Virus record (IMG/VR): IMGVR_UViG_3300010397_000022
Span: 1-44,431 of that record
Source: a virus
Length of the DNA stretch: 44,431 nt
Strand: one strand, 5' to 3'
Below, piece by piece: positions 8,234 through 16,664 of the stretch (positions within the stretch are counted from its first letter, which is position 1; each line of letters opens with the position of its first letter). The notes under the pieces are model-generated. The model saw only the letters and a list, made by a program, of their open reading frames with translations, had not been told where the DNA came from and did no database searches. The position numbers and the translations under genes were made by a program.

Positions 8234-10233
8234 TATTTCCGATACCTCAACATTTCCTCGACGTTGGCTTTGACACGGAATTTCCGTTCACGCGCCCACG
8301 GCTCCACGTCCTCCATAATCTGCGTCACCATCTGGACGAGATCGTTGCGGGGCTTTTCCTCGAAAACCAATTCGTCGTGGACCTTAAAAATTCCGAACAG
8401 GCCGGCGGCTTCGGCGCGCTTCATGGCACCGACCATAAGCTGCCGAGCGCTGCCCTGGATGCAGTCGGCGGTGATCATCCCGTGCCATGCGAGGTGACGG
8501 CGGAATTTCTTGCCCTGATAGGACATGAAGGTCCACGCCGGATGCTCCTGCCCCGTGTTGGGATTGAAGGTCTTATCCTTGCGCGGTCGGTGGTAATAGA
8601 GTTTTTTCCCGTCCGGCAGGCGCATCGTGAGAAAATCGCCGTCCTCTTTGCGGAATTCAATGCCGGCATAGGAATAGGTTTTCGAGTGCGAGCACCAGAC
8701 GGCATCAACCGACGCCTGCCAAAGACCATACCAGAATTTCGGCACCATCGGCGCGACCTCTTTCCGGTAGGTGTTAATAGCGAGCATTGCCAGTTCAATG
8801 CTTTCGTTCGGCGCGAAGCGTGCGCGGAACCCGACCGGCCCGAGGCCATAACCCGAGCCGAGAAAGGTATTCTTGCCGATTTGCCCTTCCTTCTGATCGA
8901 CCTTCCGGTTGATCGGCCGCTTGAAGATCATGGAGGCGGTTTCGGAATACACGTCGAGCCCCGCGTGCATCTGCTCCACCCGGTCGTGCTGGCCGGCCAT
9001 GGAGAGCAGGTTGCGCGCTTCGACGGCGGCATAGTCCCCCGAGATGATCACCTTGCCTTCCTCGGGCACAATGCAGGACCGCAAGGACGAGATGATGGCC
9101 GAGAAAATGTCCGACCCCCAAAGCTCTTGGATATACTCGATATCGCGTGTCAGGATCGCGTCGGCAAGGATATCGGCCGTGAGCCCCTGCCGGTCGCTGA
9201 TCTCGCCTCGGGGATAGTTCTGCACCTGAATGAGTCGACCAACATCGCGACCCGTCCGCGCGCCGTGGAATTGCGTCGCATAGCGCACGCGCATATCGGT
9301 CGCCGAGGCGCATTGCAGCATCCGTTCGAGCTTGGCGACGCTGGACGAGGCGAGCGAGCGCCGCAGGGTCAAGACCTCGTGGATATGGTAGGGCAGCGCG
9401 TCGGAGAAATCCTCAATCCCGAATTCGTCGCCCGGATCAAGGATCGCGTCGAGCGTGGCCTTTTTCATGTTGTCGAGCGGCACGCCGTTGTCGTTTACCC
9501 AATTCAGCACCTTTTCGCGCTGCGTCGGATTGAGGCCCGTCAATTCCCGAAAACGCTCGGTCATCGGCACGCGCACCTTGTCGAGCACTTCAATGCAGGC
9601 GTTGACGAAATTCGTGTCGATCTTAATTCCGCGTTGATTGTAACGCTGATCGACGATCCATGTGTGCCGCTCGGCCGGGCCTAGACCCTGGATCGAGACA
9701 TAGACGCCGTATTGTGCATCGCAGTCGGACCCGCAGTAGTCATAAAGGATCTTCAAATTATATTCGTTGTGCTGTGACCAGCCGCCATAGCGATCCGGCT
9801 TGCACATGATGAGCATGTGCCGGTGGCCGTCCATATCCTTCTTCACGGGCAGTTCCAGCGCCGTCACCAGCGCGTCCAGCCCGAGGGGAAGGCCCTTCAT
9901 GCCAGCGACGGCCATCGTGTCGTGCCAGCGCTCGGGAGGCAGCGCAGGATAACCCATCGGCTCCATGTGGAATTTCCACATAGCTTGCTCGAAGCCAGCG
10001 TTATGCGCGACGAAAATCACCGTCTCGTCAAGGCATAGCTCCATAAGCTCGGGATCAATCGCGTGCATCTGCTTTTCGGACAGGACGCGGGTTTTCGCCG
10101 GTCGCTTGTCCGTCACGACTTTGAGCCCGAGGCAGAGCGGGAATGTGCTCATGTCGGCGGCGTATTTCCACGCCCCGATTTTCTGCAAGTCCGCCCGGCT
10201 CGCGGTTTCAAAGTCGGCGACGACATACCTCAT
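8233..10233 (-). CDS. Family A DNA polymerase with 3'-5' exonuclease domain
   Basis: A 666-residue replicative polymerase. The exonuclease domain has VVADFET (Asp7, Glu9), an Exo II-like FVAHNAGFE (74-82) and YDYCGSDCDA (165-174). The polymerase domain has motif A ISGDYAAVEAR (Asp400), motif B KNTFLGSGYGLG (454-465) with its Lys and Tyr, and motif C VHDELVFE (His619, Asp620, Glu621). The GDYAAVEAR form is characteristic of the bacteriophage-type branch of the PolA family. It overlaps the neighbouring genes by 4 and 1 bases. Its partners are the primase/ATPase, SNF2 helicase and ssDNA-binding protein encoded upstream. Confidence 0.95.
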   Translation of the reverse strand: MRYVVADFETASRADLQKIGAWKYAADMSTFPLCLGLKVVTDKRPAKTRVLSEKQMHAIDPELMELCLDETVIFVAHNAGFEQAMWKFHMEPMGYPALPPERWHDTMAVAGMKGLPLGLDALVTALELPVKKDMDGHRHMLIMCKPDRYGGWSQHNEYNLKILYDYCGSDCDAQYGVYVSIQGLGPAERHTWIVDQRYNQRGIKIDTNFVNACIEVLDKVRVPMTERFRELTGLNPTQREKVLNWVNDNGVPLDNMKKATLDAILDPGDEFGIEDFSDALPYHIHEVLTLRRSLASSSVAKLERMLQCASATDMRVRYATQFHGARTGRDVGRLIQVQNYPRGEISDRQGLTADILADAILTRDIEYIQELWGSDIFSAIISSLRSCIVPEEGKVIISGDYAAVEARNLLSMAGQHDRVEQMHAGLDVYSETASMIFKRPINRKVDQKEGQIGKNTFLGSGYGLGPVGFRARFAPNESIELAMLAINTYRKEVAPMVPKFWYGLWQASVDAVWCSHSKTYSYAGIEFRKEDGDFLTMRLPDGKKLYYHRPRKDKTFNPNTGQEHPAWTFMSYQGKKFRRHLAWHGMITADCIQGSARQLMVGAMKRAEAAGLFGIFKVHDELVFEEKPRNDLVQMVTQIMEDVEPWARERKFRVKANVEEMLRYRK

Positions 10234-10877
10234 GGCAGAAGGGTTTCCCGTGCTTGGGTATTCGGCTGACCGATCAGCGTATAGGCCGTGCTCATCGCCT
10301 CTTTCCAGCGTGCATTGTCGAGCGGGAAACAGCCGTGTTTTTCAAGGAAACAGTCGGTCAATTCCGCGAGCGCCCGTGCATACTGCGTTGACGTGAAGCG
10401 GCGAGGAATTTCCGGCAGTGAAATATCGGCAGTCTTGATCTCGTGCAGAGCTTCCGTCCGTGTCCCGAATTTCCTCGTCTCTGCCAGGGCAAGATATCGC
10501 ACAGCGCGGTCGTGCTGCCGGCTCGTGTGCATGATCTCTTTTTTCTTCCGGGCGATGAAGCTGGCACGCGCAAGCTCCCGCGTCGGGTGAGCGTGACGAA
10601 CGCCGGCACCTTCCAGCACAAATTTCCAGTGTCGTTTGCGCCGCTCCATGTCCTCAAACATATATCCGGCGACCCAAGTCGGTTCGATCCATGCACCGCA
10701 CGGGGTCCGCTTGACGACAACAAATTCAATTGCACTGATCGCAAGAATATCATCCGACATGCGCGAATTGACTTCTCGGTAAAAGAAATGGTTTTCATGA
10801 AAAGCGCGCTCCCCGCAATTCTTGCAGGTATCGGGAGCCCCGAACACATAAGCGTGCTGCGGCATATCCTCGCTCAT
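10230..10877 (-). CDS. Conserved-type phage protein of unknown function (Cys/His N-terminus)
   Basis: A 215-residue protein directly upstream of the polymerase, with ATGA overlaps at both ends. Residues 15-30 contain a CKNCGERAFHENH cluster that could be a small metal site. The rest is helical and rich in Arg, Lys and Glu, with no catalytic motif that I recognise. Position alone suggests a role in DNA replication. Confidence 0.75.
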   Translation of the reverse strand: MSEDMPQHAYVFGAPDTCKNCGERAFHENHFFYREVNSRMSDDILAISAIEFVVVKRTPCGAWIEPTWVAGYMFEDMERRKRHWKFVLEGAGVRHAHPTRELARASFIARKKKEIMHTSRQHDRAVRYLALAETRKFGTRTEALHEIKTADISLPEIPRRFTSTQYARALAELTDCFLEKHGCFPLDNARWKEAMSTAYTLIGQPNTQARETLLP

Positions 10878-11188
10878 AGGTCATACTCCAATGGAGGGCG
10901 AACCGGCTTCGGCCGTGTCTCGGGATAGTGCTCGTAAATCCATTCGCGGACCTCGTGCGCTGTCTCGATATAATTCGTCGTCGGGTTCTTGGCGGTTTCT
11001 TGACCGGGAGAGAAATTCACCCAAATCTTGCCGCGCAGATTGTAGGGCAGCATTGCCCAATGCTTTTTGCAGCCCCACATGGCGGGAGGCACTTTCGCGT
11101 CGCAGGTAGGCCAATGGCAGTGATGCCCGCCGGCCCCGTGCTTCGCCTGCTGCCGCACATAATCGGCTTTTTCTGCGATGCTCGTCAT
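10874..11188 (-). CDS. Small His/Cys-rich protein with EYDL tail
   Basis: A 104-residue protein. The segment HHCHWPTCDAKVPPAMWGC followed by KKHW looks like a zinc-binding site and is a pattern I associate with phage proteins of unknown function. The C-terminus is PPLEYDL, one of nine DL-ending tails in this genome, encoded GAG TAT GAC CTA and overlapping the next start as TATGA. The start at 11188 follows the upstream stop by one base and removes a non-conserved N-terminal extension. Confidence 0.75.
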   Translation of the reverse strand: MTSIAEKADYVRQQAKHGAGGHHCHWPTCDAKVPPAMWGCKKHWAMLPYNLRGKIWVNFSPGQETAKNPTTNYIETAHEVREWIYEHYPETRPKPVRPPLEYDL

Positions 11189-11189
11189 G

Positions 11190-11441
11190 TCAAAACCCCT
11201 GCCGGTCGATTTCGCGAGCGCCGAGCGGCTTTGCGCTGGCATCCCCGATATCGACGATCTTAATTGCGCCAAGCAGCGCGGCAACTTCGACGAATTTTTC
11301 GAGCGGGATCAACGCCGCGCATTTCTGCTGATTGCGTTGGTCCGCGACTTCGATCAGCACCGCATCGCCGGCACGGCTCAAAACGAAATAGGACAGGTAA
11401 TGCGGGCTGTCCGCGTCCGTGGGGAATCTGATTTCCATCAC
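11190..11441 (-). CDS. Small protein of unknown function
   Basis: An 83-residue protein, mainly beta-type pattern in the first half (YLSYFVLSRAGDAVLIEVAD) and helical afterwards. The start is either GTG at 11441 (GTGA overlap with the upstream stop) or the adjacent ATG at 11438. No motif recognised. Confidence 0.65.
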   Translation of the reverse strand: MMEIRFPTDADSPHYLSYFVLSRAGDAVLIEVADQRNQQKCAALIPLEKFVEVAALLGAIKIVDIGDASAKPLGAREIDRQGF

Positions 11442-11668
11442 AGCACCAGCGAGAGGCTAACGGCCTTCGTCCTGCGCTCGTGATACCATGAGGAAGGCAA
11501 CGGCTGCGGATTATAATCCGCGTGCTGCCAAATCCTTGAGGCGTTTTTAGCGCCGCCCGCTGTGCGGAAAACCTTCGCGTCATTCAGAAAAGCCGAATAT
11601 CCGCAGCCGGTGAAATAATTGGGGTTTGTGTCGGGACCGATTTCCACGACAAATCCGTGACGTTCCAT
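11438..11668 (-). CDS. Small protein of unknown function behind a hairpin leader
   Basis: A 76-residue protein beginning MERHGFVVEIG, with aromatic and Gly-rich content. The ATG at 11668 is preferred over upstream candidates because GGGAG lies at proper distance in the leader CATGGGAGAATAGTC, a leader word repeated ahead of other genes here. An 11-bp hairpin (11689-11728) sits just upstream. No family recognised. Confidence 0.65.
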   Translation of the reverse strand: MERHGFVVEIGPDTNPNYFTGCGYSAFLNDAKVFRTAGGAKNASRIWQHADYNPQPLPSSWYHERRTKAVSLSLVL

Positions 11669-11688
11669 GACTATTCTCCCATGAAGGC

Positions 11689-11728
11689 GAGGGATCGGCG
11701 CGACCGTGGGAGAGCCGGCCGATCCCTC
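11689..11728 (-). promoter_or_regulatory. Hairpin leader before the 11668 start
   Basis: Arms GAGGGATCGGC and GCCGATCCCTC (11 bp, perfect) enclose an 18-base loop. On the minus strand it follows the ssDNA-binding protein gene and is followed by CATGGGAGAATAGTC and ATG. There is no U-tract, so it is not a standard intrinsic terminator; RNA processing or attenuation is possible. Confidence 0.6.
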
Positions 11729-11749
11729 TACTGCGTCCAAACCTAGGAC

Positions 11750-12499
11750 TTAGAACGCAGGTTCTTCCTCCGCAGCGCCGCCCATCGTCTGATTGTCGGG
11801 AGCGTTCGCAGTGGGGTCATAGTCGGTGTAGTGGGAATAATTCCCGAACACCTCGTTATTGCCGGGTCCGCCAGCGCCGGCAATGCGCTCGCCCTTGCGG
11901 ACGTAGAGGCAGTTTTGCAGGTATGCCGTCACGCCGTCCTTCGCGTCCAGCGTCTTGCGACGGAACGCCTTGAGGGCGACCGCCGGGACGACATAGGCAC
12001 CGGGATAGAACAGGTCCTTGCCCGCCTGCGCGCGTGCGTGCTCTTCGGCCGGAATATCGACAACCTTCGAGCCGCCCGCAACAGGTTCGAGCCGTGCAAG
12101 CTCGATATCATATTGGGACGACGCGGTGAGGATGCCGGCATAGGGCTTGTAAAGCTCGGCGCGCTTCTGTGCCTTCTCACGGAGCTTGAATTTGTCGTCC
12201 TCGGACAAGCCGGGGGCCGAACAGTCAAATTCCGCCTTTTCCAGCGCACGCTTTCCGGCGGTCGTGCCGCTCTGGCACGCGAGGTAATAATCGCCGGGGT
12301 TTGTGAAGGTGCCAAGCTCGGCCTTGATCGCGCGGACCATGAATTCAACGATAGCGTCGAAATCTTCCTTCTCGATCCCGAAGGTTCCCGAGAATTTGGG
12401 CACTGCGCCCTGGACGTTGCGGGGAGCGCTTTTCGCCGTGATGGACGAGAAGAGCAGACGGGCGGGCTTGATCAGCGTGTAGCGGTGAGTTTCGGCCAT
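11750..12499 (-). CDS. ssDNA-binding protein, DUF2815-like, with acidic Phe-terminated tail
   Basis: A 249-residue protein. The opening (TLIKPARLLFSS then KFSGTFGIEKEDF), the middle KPYAGILTASS and the later DLFYPGAYVVPAVALKAF follow the pattern of the phage DUF2815 proteins, which are treated as functional analogues of SSB / T7 gp2.5 with an OB fold. The C-terminus is disordered and acidic, ending AAEEEPAF. A terminal Phe after an acidic run is how SSB and gp2.5 contact partner proteins. The gene order ssDNA-binding protein, DUF2800 nuclease is a common phage pairing. It has its own short leader after the nuclease gene. Confidence 0.75.
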   Translation of the reverse strand: MAETHRYTLIKPARLLFSSITAKSAPRNVQGAVPKFSGTFGIEKEDFDAIVEFMVRAIKAELGTFTNPGDYYLACQSGTTAGKRALEKAEFDCSAPGLSEDDKFKLREKAQKRAELYKPYAGILTASSQYDIELARLEPVAGGSKVVDIPAEEHARAQAGKDLFYPGAYVVPAVALKAFRRKTLDAKDGVTAYLQNCLYVRKGERIAGAGGPGNNEVFGNYSHYTDYDPTANAPDNQTMGGAAEEEPAF

Positions 12500-12537
12500 T
12501 TTCAGTTCCTTTGCTTCATCGTGGTTGCTTCATGGCT

Positions 12538-12561
12538 GCGGCGCTTAAATTTCCCCGCCGC
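12538..12561 (-). promoter_or_regulatory. Hairpin and shared ACCACGATGAAG leader before the ssDNA-binding protein
   Basis: The 80-base gap 12500-12579 holds a GCGGCG / CGCCGC stem (6 bp) and then, on the minus strand, AACCACGATGAAG. The same leader word occurs before the gene starting at 14072. AGGAAC before the ATG at 12499 is a weak ribosome binding site. Confidence 0.4.
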
Positions 12562-12579
12562 CGGGAATTCTTCTATACT

Positions 12580-13818
12580 CTAAAATCCAGCTTCCTCCAA
12601 CGGAATAATCTGTGCGTGGCCTTCAAAAACCGTCGCATTTCCACGCGGTTTCGCTTCGGGACGCGGATCGGAGAGCGGTGCAATCGTGAGGCCAGCGCTA
12701 TCCGGCTTGAAACCATATTCCAGCGCCAATTCCTTGCCACGGCTGGACAGTTTCTCGATTTGCGCAGGCGACCGGATTTCCTTCGGCGCATAGGCTTTGT
12801 CGCCGAACGCTTCGAGCAGGGCCGCTTGCGCGCCGGGCTTCCAGACGCGGGCAACCTTTTTCTCGACGAACTTCGCGCTCTTGATCGAGCCGGGCGCTGC
12901 GATCATCCGCGCACGGACAGTATTTTCCAGCGCGGTCATGAAGCGACGGGCGTATTCGCGCTGCGAATAAAGCTCGTCCAATTCTGCGTTCGTAAGCATG
13001 GTGATAAAATCCTCGCCTGCGTCCGCATAGGTGCGGAACGCGCGTTGCATGACAATGCAGTCCAGAAGGACCGGGCAAAACTGGCAGTGATCGCCGGGCA
13101 CATAATCCGCCTCGGTGATCTCGCAATCCTCATCCGTCCCCGTGAGAAAATTCATGCGGGGCAGAAGCTCGTTGTCCAGCCAGTCGAGCACGAAGCCGAC
13201 CGTAGTTTCCCAAATGTCCGGCTCTTCAAAGATGCCGTAGAAATTGGGCTGCACGATCCCGAGGGAAACCCGCAGGCCCCTATTCTCGGGGCGAGTTAGC
13301 CAGGGCTGCGATTTGATCAGCAGCGCGCCGTAATAGAGCAACTGCTTGTTGCCGACTGCGTGGACGCCGACGCCTTCGCCATTCTTGTAGTCGCGCAGGA
13401 AAACCCCGTGCGACGGATTGAACAGGCCGAAATCGACGGTGCCTTTGAACAGCGGGTGGATTTCGGGCAAGTGGATCGTCTCTTCCAACAGCAGGGCCGA
13501 ATTCTCGCCGCCGTAATTTTCCAGCAGCTTTTGGCACTCGTTGAAATAGATTTGCACGGCGTCGAGCGCGATGCCATCGGGCCAGCCGGCGAGATACCCG
13601 TTGAAATCCTCGCCGAGAAATTCAAATGGCTCGCGATCCTGTTCGATGGCTTTCGCGCCTAGCTCATGCGCGCCGGTTCCCCTGTCTGCATATTCGCTCG
13701 GCGTGTCCTCGAATTGACCGGCAAGGATTTGTTTGCGCTGTTCGAGAAACGAGGCGGTGCAGTTGAAAAACCGATGCGCGCCAGAGCCCCCAAGCGGGGA
13801 ATGCTCTAGCTCGATCAT
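12580..13818 (-). CDS. DUF2800 / Cas4-like PD-(D/E)XK nuclease with four candidate Fe-S cysteines
   Basis: A 412-residue protein. Nuclease core: His51 in TGAHELG, Asp129 in GTVDFGLF, Asp143 and Lys145 in LRDYKNGEG, and a Q-x-x-x-Y element near 159-163, which is the PD-(D/E)XK order of Cas4, AddB and RecB nucleases. Cys20 (RFFNCTAS) and the cluster C245, C248, C254 (HCQFCPVLLDC) match the four cysteines that hold a 4Fe-4S cluster in Cas4/AddB. It probably processes DNA ends in phage recombination-dependent replication. The start at 13818 overlaps the upstream stop in TATGA. A 23-bp repeat lies at this junction. Confidence 0.85.
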   Translation of the reverse strand: MIELEHSPLGGSGAHRFFNCTASFLEQRKQILAGQFEDTPSEYADRGTGAHELGAKAIEQDREPFEFLGEDFNGYLAGWPDGIALDAVQIYFNECQKLLENYGGENSALLLEETIHLPEIHPLFKGTVDFGLFNPSHGVFLRDYKNGEGVGVHAVGNKQLLYYGALLIKSQPWLTRPENRGLRVSLGIVQPNFYGIFEEPDIWETTVGFVLDWLDNELLPRMNFLTGTDEDCEITEADYVPGDHCQFCPVLLDCIVMQRAFRTYADAGEDFITMLTNAELDELYSQREYARRFMTALENTVRARMIAAPGSIKSAKFVEKKVARVWKPGAQAALLEAFGDKAYAPKEIRSPAQIEKLSSRGKELALEYGFKPDSAGLTIAPLSDPRPEAKPRGNATVFEGHAQIIPLEEAGF

Positions 13819-13834
13819 AGGTCGAATTCCTGCG
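13812..13834 (-). repeat. 23-bp gene-junction direct repeat, copy 1
   Basis: The sequence around the stop/start junction of the genes at 13815 and 13818 is identical over 23 bp to 16658-16680. It encodes QEFDL, the stop and the first codons of the next gene. See the matching copy. Confidence 0.8.
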
Positions 13835-14072
13835 CAGGCTTGGCCGGCTGGACCGGCTTCGGGAGATCGCACCAGAATTCGGGATTGATGATCCACACGG
13901 CGTAACCGCATGTGTCCACCACGTCGAATTTCCCGATGCGCTCCTGCGTCACCTTGGCGGCGCTGGTGAGGGGTTCGGCGGCGTAAAGCTCGCTCTCGAT
14001 TTCCCCGCCGCAAACCAAAAAAGGTTCGCTGCTATGTGGGGCGGTGGAAATGTGTTTCCAGTCCTTTGCCAT
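13815..14072 (-). CDS. Small protein with QEFDL tail, DUF551-like opening
   Basis: An 85-residue protein. The start MAKDWKHISTAP is like the W-x-x-I-x-T-A-P opening of DUF551-type phage proteins, usually followed by an aromatic region; here the sequence continues to INPEFWCDLPKP. The C-terminus AKPAQEFDL belongs to the shared tail set and overlaps the nuclease start as TATGA. The protein ending at 16661 has the same tail and also an EFWC element, so the two may be related. Confidence 0.7.
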   Translation of the reverse strand: MAKDWKHISTAPHSSEPFLVCGGEIESELYAAEPLTSAAKVTQERIGKFDVVDTCGYAVWIINPEFWCDLPKPVQPAKPAQEFDL

Positions 14073-14118
14073 GATTGGCTCCTATGTCGTCGGCTTCATC
14101 GTGGTTTCTTCGTGGTTA

Positions 14119-14149
14119 GCAGACTGCCGATTTCTCGGCCCCGGTCTGC
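14119..14149 (-). promoter_or_regulatory. Two-tier hairpin with GAAA tetraloop and shared leader before the 14072 gene
   Basis: In the 134-base gap 14073-14206 the minus strand folds as GCAGAC ... GCCGA-GAAA-TCGGC ... GTCTGC, an outer 6-bp and an inner 5-bp stem closed by a GNRA-type loop. It is followed by AACCACGATGAAG, the leader word also found before the ssDNA-binding protein gene, and AGGAGCC before the ATG. Confidence 0.55.
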
Positions 14150-14206
14150 CAGCGGGTGCGACCCGAGCACGCCCGGCTTTTTCAGCCTAAGCGCGCAGGG
14201 AACAGA

Positions 14207-14941
14207 TTAGCCAGCGAATTCGATGCCGGCCTTAGCTTCGATAGCCGCCGCGAACGCAGCGCGCTTGTCCTCGGGGATATTCCGCGAATGCGGCGTCTCG
14301 CCCTCGGTGACATATTCAGCGATGATCGCCTTGACCGGCGCAGGATCGCCGAGCTTCACCGCCGCCTGATTGCAGAGCGCGCCGAGATCGGCATCGGTCC
14401 ACTTGCGGGCCGGCACGCTGGCCTTCGCCGTGGCGTCCTCGGCATCGGTCTTGGCGGCAGCAGCGCGGAACGCGGCGAATTCGTCGTCATCGTCCCCCGC
14501 AGTCGCGGCCGGGGCGGGGTCCGCTTGGGTCGCAGCCGGGGCGGACGCAGAAGTCGGAGACGTTGCCGTGGCGGTGCCAGTGTCCTTTGGGAAACCGGGG
14601 AGATCGGCCGGACGGCTCACGCCGACCTTCATGCGCCAATAGCCGTCCTTGGTCGTGCCGCGCGTCGAAGCGTGGAGATCGGCCGACCACGGATGACCGC
14701 CTGCATCGACCTCGTTTGGATCACCAGCCGGTGCCGTCTCGGTGGAGGCGACTGCGGGAGCAGCTTCCGATGCGGCCGGTGCGTCCGAAGTGGGCGACGG
14801 CTGCACCGATACGGGCTTTCCCCCGGAAGCCAGGGCGACGGGCGATGCACCGCCGAGCAGCGCATAGACGGCTGCAAGCTGCGCGCTGCTGGTGATCATC
14901 ACCGGCACCAACTGCGGGAAATGTGCGTCCAGATTACTCAT
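14207..14941 (-). CDS. Replication-region protein with HPWSADLHAS domain
   Basis: A 244-residue protein in three parts: a helical N-terminus (1-40); a low-complexity Ala/Pro/Thr/Ser linker that includes, at residues 78-119, a short domain EVDAGGHPWSADLHAS...KDGYWRMKVGVSRP; and, after a second linker with a DDDDEF run, a compact C-terminal domain (about 160-244). The middle domain is nearly the same as residues 70-112 of the virion-region protein at 37316. A related HPW...IHAS...W+ pattern is known to me from other phage proteins of unknown function. The start at 14941 follows the helicase stop by 5 bases with AAGGAAGG ahead. Confidence 0.75.
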   Translation of the reverse strand: MSNLDAHFPQLVPVMITSSAQLAAVYALLGGASPVALASGGKPVSVQPSPTSDAPAASEAAPAVASTETAPAGDPNEVDAGGHPWSADLHASTRGTTKDGYWRMKVGVSRPADLPGFPKDTGTATATSPTSASAPAATQADPAPAATAGDDDDEFAAFRAAAAKTDAEDATAKASVPARKWTDADLGALCNQAAVKLGDPAPVKAIIAEYVTEGETPHSRNIPEDKRAAFAAAIEAKAGIEFAG

Positions 14942-14946
14942 GATAT

Positions 14947-16578
14947 TCAACCTTCCTTCTGATCGAGAACGCGATGGATCACGTTCATTTTTTCCAGTGC
15001 CTTCACCAGAATTTTTTCGGAGATGGAGCCGGGGGCGACAAATAATTCAGCGCTCACCAAATTCTCCTGTCCGATACGGTCTAACCGTGAAACTGCCTGC
15101 TCGTTCTGTGCCGGCACCCAATCAGGTTCGGCAAGGTAGCAGCGGGAGCAAACTTTTTGGAGGCCGTCCAAGCCAGTTCCCGCCGCTTGGATATTTCCTA
15201 AGAATACTCGCACATTACTTTTTCCGACAAAATCGTCAACCGCTTTCTGCCGTGCGTTGGGGCTTTTACGCCCGTCCACGCGAACGGTTCCATAGCGGGA
15301 CAGTTCTTCCTCGAAAATGTCGAGCACTTCTAGGTGCCAACCGAAGATGGTTAGCTTTTCCTCGGACCCGTCCAGAAACTCCCGTGCGTAGTCGGCAATG
15401 TGCGGTGCGAGCGCAATTCCCATCTGCCTGCGGACGGCGGCAATGTGCCCTAAAATCTCGAAATCCTTGGTCGTCTGGATATCTTCAATGTCGATATCTA
15501 GCATCCCCTCGGCGTCGAGCGCGGCTTTGATCGCGCCGCCGCTCTCGGAGATTTTCACCAGCCCGTAGCGCGGTGGCTTCATGAACCGCAGCACGTCCTT
15601 TTTCTCGTGCCGGGCCATGATGTTCACGCGCAGCCGGTTTTGCAGTTCCAGTTCCAGCGACGTGCTTTCCAGCTTGAACCGCTTTCCCTCAATCGTGACC
15701 ATATCGGCCTGTTTGTTGTATTTGTCCTTGAAATCGTCCTCGCTCATGAAGTCGATCGATTCCCAATCGAAATGCCGGAACAGCACGAAACACTCGCTCG
15801 GCCGGTTGAGCAGCAGCGTTCCCGTGAGCGCGATATGGTCGCGGCAATATTGGGAAATCGCCTTCATCTTGTGTTCGCCGTGGACATATTCGCCCCGGCC
15901 GTTTCCGAGGATCGCGCGCGTCGTGAGAGCGTCGATATTTTTCATCTTGTGGGCTTCGTCGCAAATCAGCACGTCCCAATTATATTTGGAGATCGCACGG
16001 ATGATCGCGGGATTTCTCGCGGCGTCGTAGGAAAGCACCTGATAGTGCGCGGTCGGATGAATTCCGTCCTTCACCTTGAGCATGACCGACGCCTTGACGT
16101 TCGGGATCGTGCTCCATGCGCGGATAACCTCACCCCATTGCAGCCGGACGGACGCGGGGACGATCACAAGCACGCGCTGCGCCTCAACCTCGTTGCAATA
16201 GGCAATGCTCGTCGGCGTCTTGCCTAGCCCCGGCTGGTCGCCGTTGATCCCGCCGCGCCGCTTCAAAAGATAGTCGAGCGTGGCTTTTTGATAATCCCAA
16301 AGCTCTTTGCCGGGCGGAAGCCGCTTCGTGCCCTTGCCGTCGAGCGCCCGGCTCAAGTCGATCATGCGCTTGAACGGTGCGAGGCCGGGGCAATCATCGT
16401 TCGCGAGATCAGCCAGGGCGTAGGGATTGACCGCGAACAGCACGGCTTTCTCGCGGGAGCTTGCCGCTGTGCTCATCACGACGCCCCGGTAGGCCATCAT
16501 GTCGGCAATCGTCTTTTTCACGTTCGGCCCGGTCGGGACCTCACAAATGAAATTCTCGCCGTTCTGCCAAACCTTCAT
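14947..16578 (-). CDS. SNF2-type (superfamily 2) DNA helicase
   Basis: A 543-residue ATPase. Motif I is GDQPGLGKT (113-121), preceded by the Q-type element WDYQKATL; motif Ia is VIVPASVRLQW; motif II is LICDEAHKMKN (DEAH 207-210); motif III is ALTGTLLLNRP; in the second lobe motif V/VI is AGTGLDGLQ ... QAVSRLDRIGQ. SRLDRIGQ is typical of the SNF2 branch. Such helicases remodel or unwind branched DNA in phage replication. It starts at 16578, where ATGA overlaps the stop of a 29-residue peptide gene. Confidence 0.9.
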   Translation of the reverse strand: MKVWQNGENFICEVPTGPNVKKTIADMMAYRGVVMSTAASSREKAVLFAVNPYALADLANDDCPGLAPFKRMIDLSRALDGKGTKRLPPGKELWDYQKATLDYLLKRRGGINGDQPGLGKTPTSIAYCNEVEAQRVLVIVPASVRLQWGEVIRAWSTIPNVKASVMLKVKDGIHPTAHYQVLSYDAARNPAIIRAISKYNWDVLICDEAHKMKNIDALTTRAILGNGRGEYVHGEHKMKAISQYCRDHIALTGTLLLNRPSECFVLFRHFDWESIDFMSEDDFKDKYNKQADMVTIEGKRFKLESTSLELELQNRLRVNIMARHEKKDVLRFMKPPRYGLVKISESGGAIKAALDAEGMLDIDIEDIQTTKDFEILGHIAAVRRQMGIALAPHIADYAREFLDGSEEKLTIFGWHLEVLDIFEEELSRYGTVRVDGRKSPNARQKAVDDFVGKSNVRVFLGNIQAAGTGLDGLQKVCSRCYLAEPDWVPAQNEQAVSRLDRIGQENLVSAELFVAPGSISEKILVKALEKMNVIHRVLDQKEG

Positions 16579-16664
16579 CGCGAAATCGCCAATCCGATAA
16601 CGAGAATTCCGCAGCAGATAATCCAACCTGCCGTTTCAATGAGCGTTTGCAGCAGCGCGATCAT
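16575..16664 (-). CDS. 29-residue membrane peptide
   Basis: The frame ATG 16664 to TGA 16575 is exactly bounded by two 4-base junctions: its ATG lies in the TATGA of the upstream gene and its stop overlaps the helicase ATG. The product is almost entirely one hydrophobic span (about residues 4-26, with WIICCGILVIGLAI). Tight coupling on both sides is the main evidence that it is real. Function unknown. Confidence 0.65.
   Translation of the reverse strand: MIALLQTLIETAGWIICCGILVIGLAISR

Noticed and set aside
8377-9684. A 435-codon plus-strand frame opposite the DNA polymerase
   Set aside because: Antisense to a gene with all polymerase motifs; same composition effect.
14119-14149. Hairpins at 14119 and 11689 as intrinsic terminators
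   Set aside because: Neither is followed by a run of U on the transcribed strand, and essential genes of the same unit follow.
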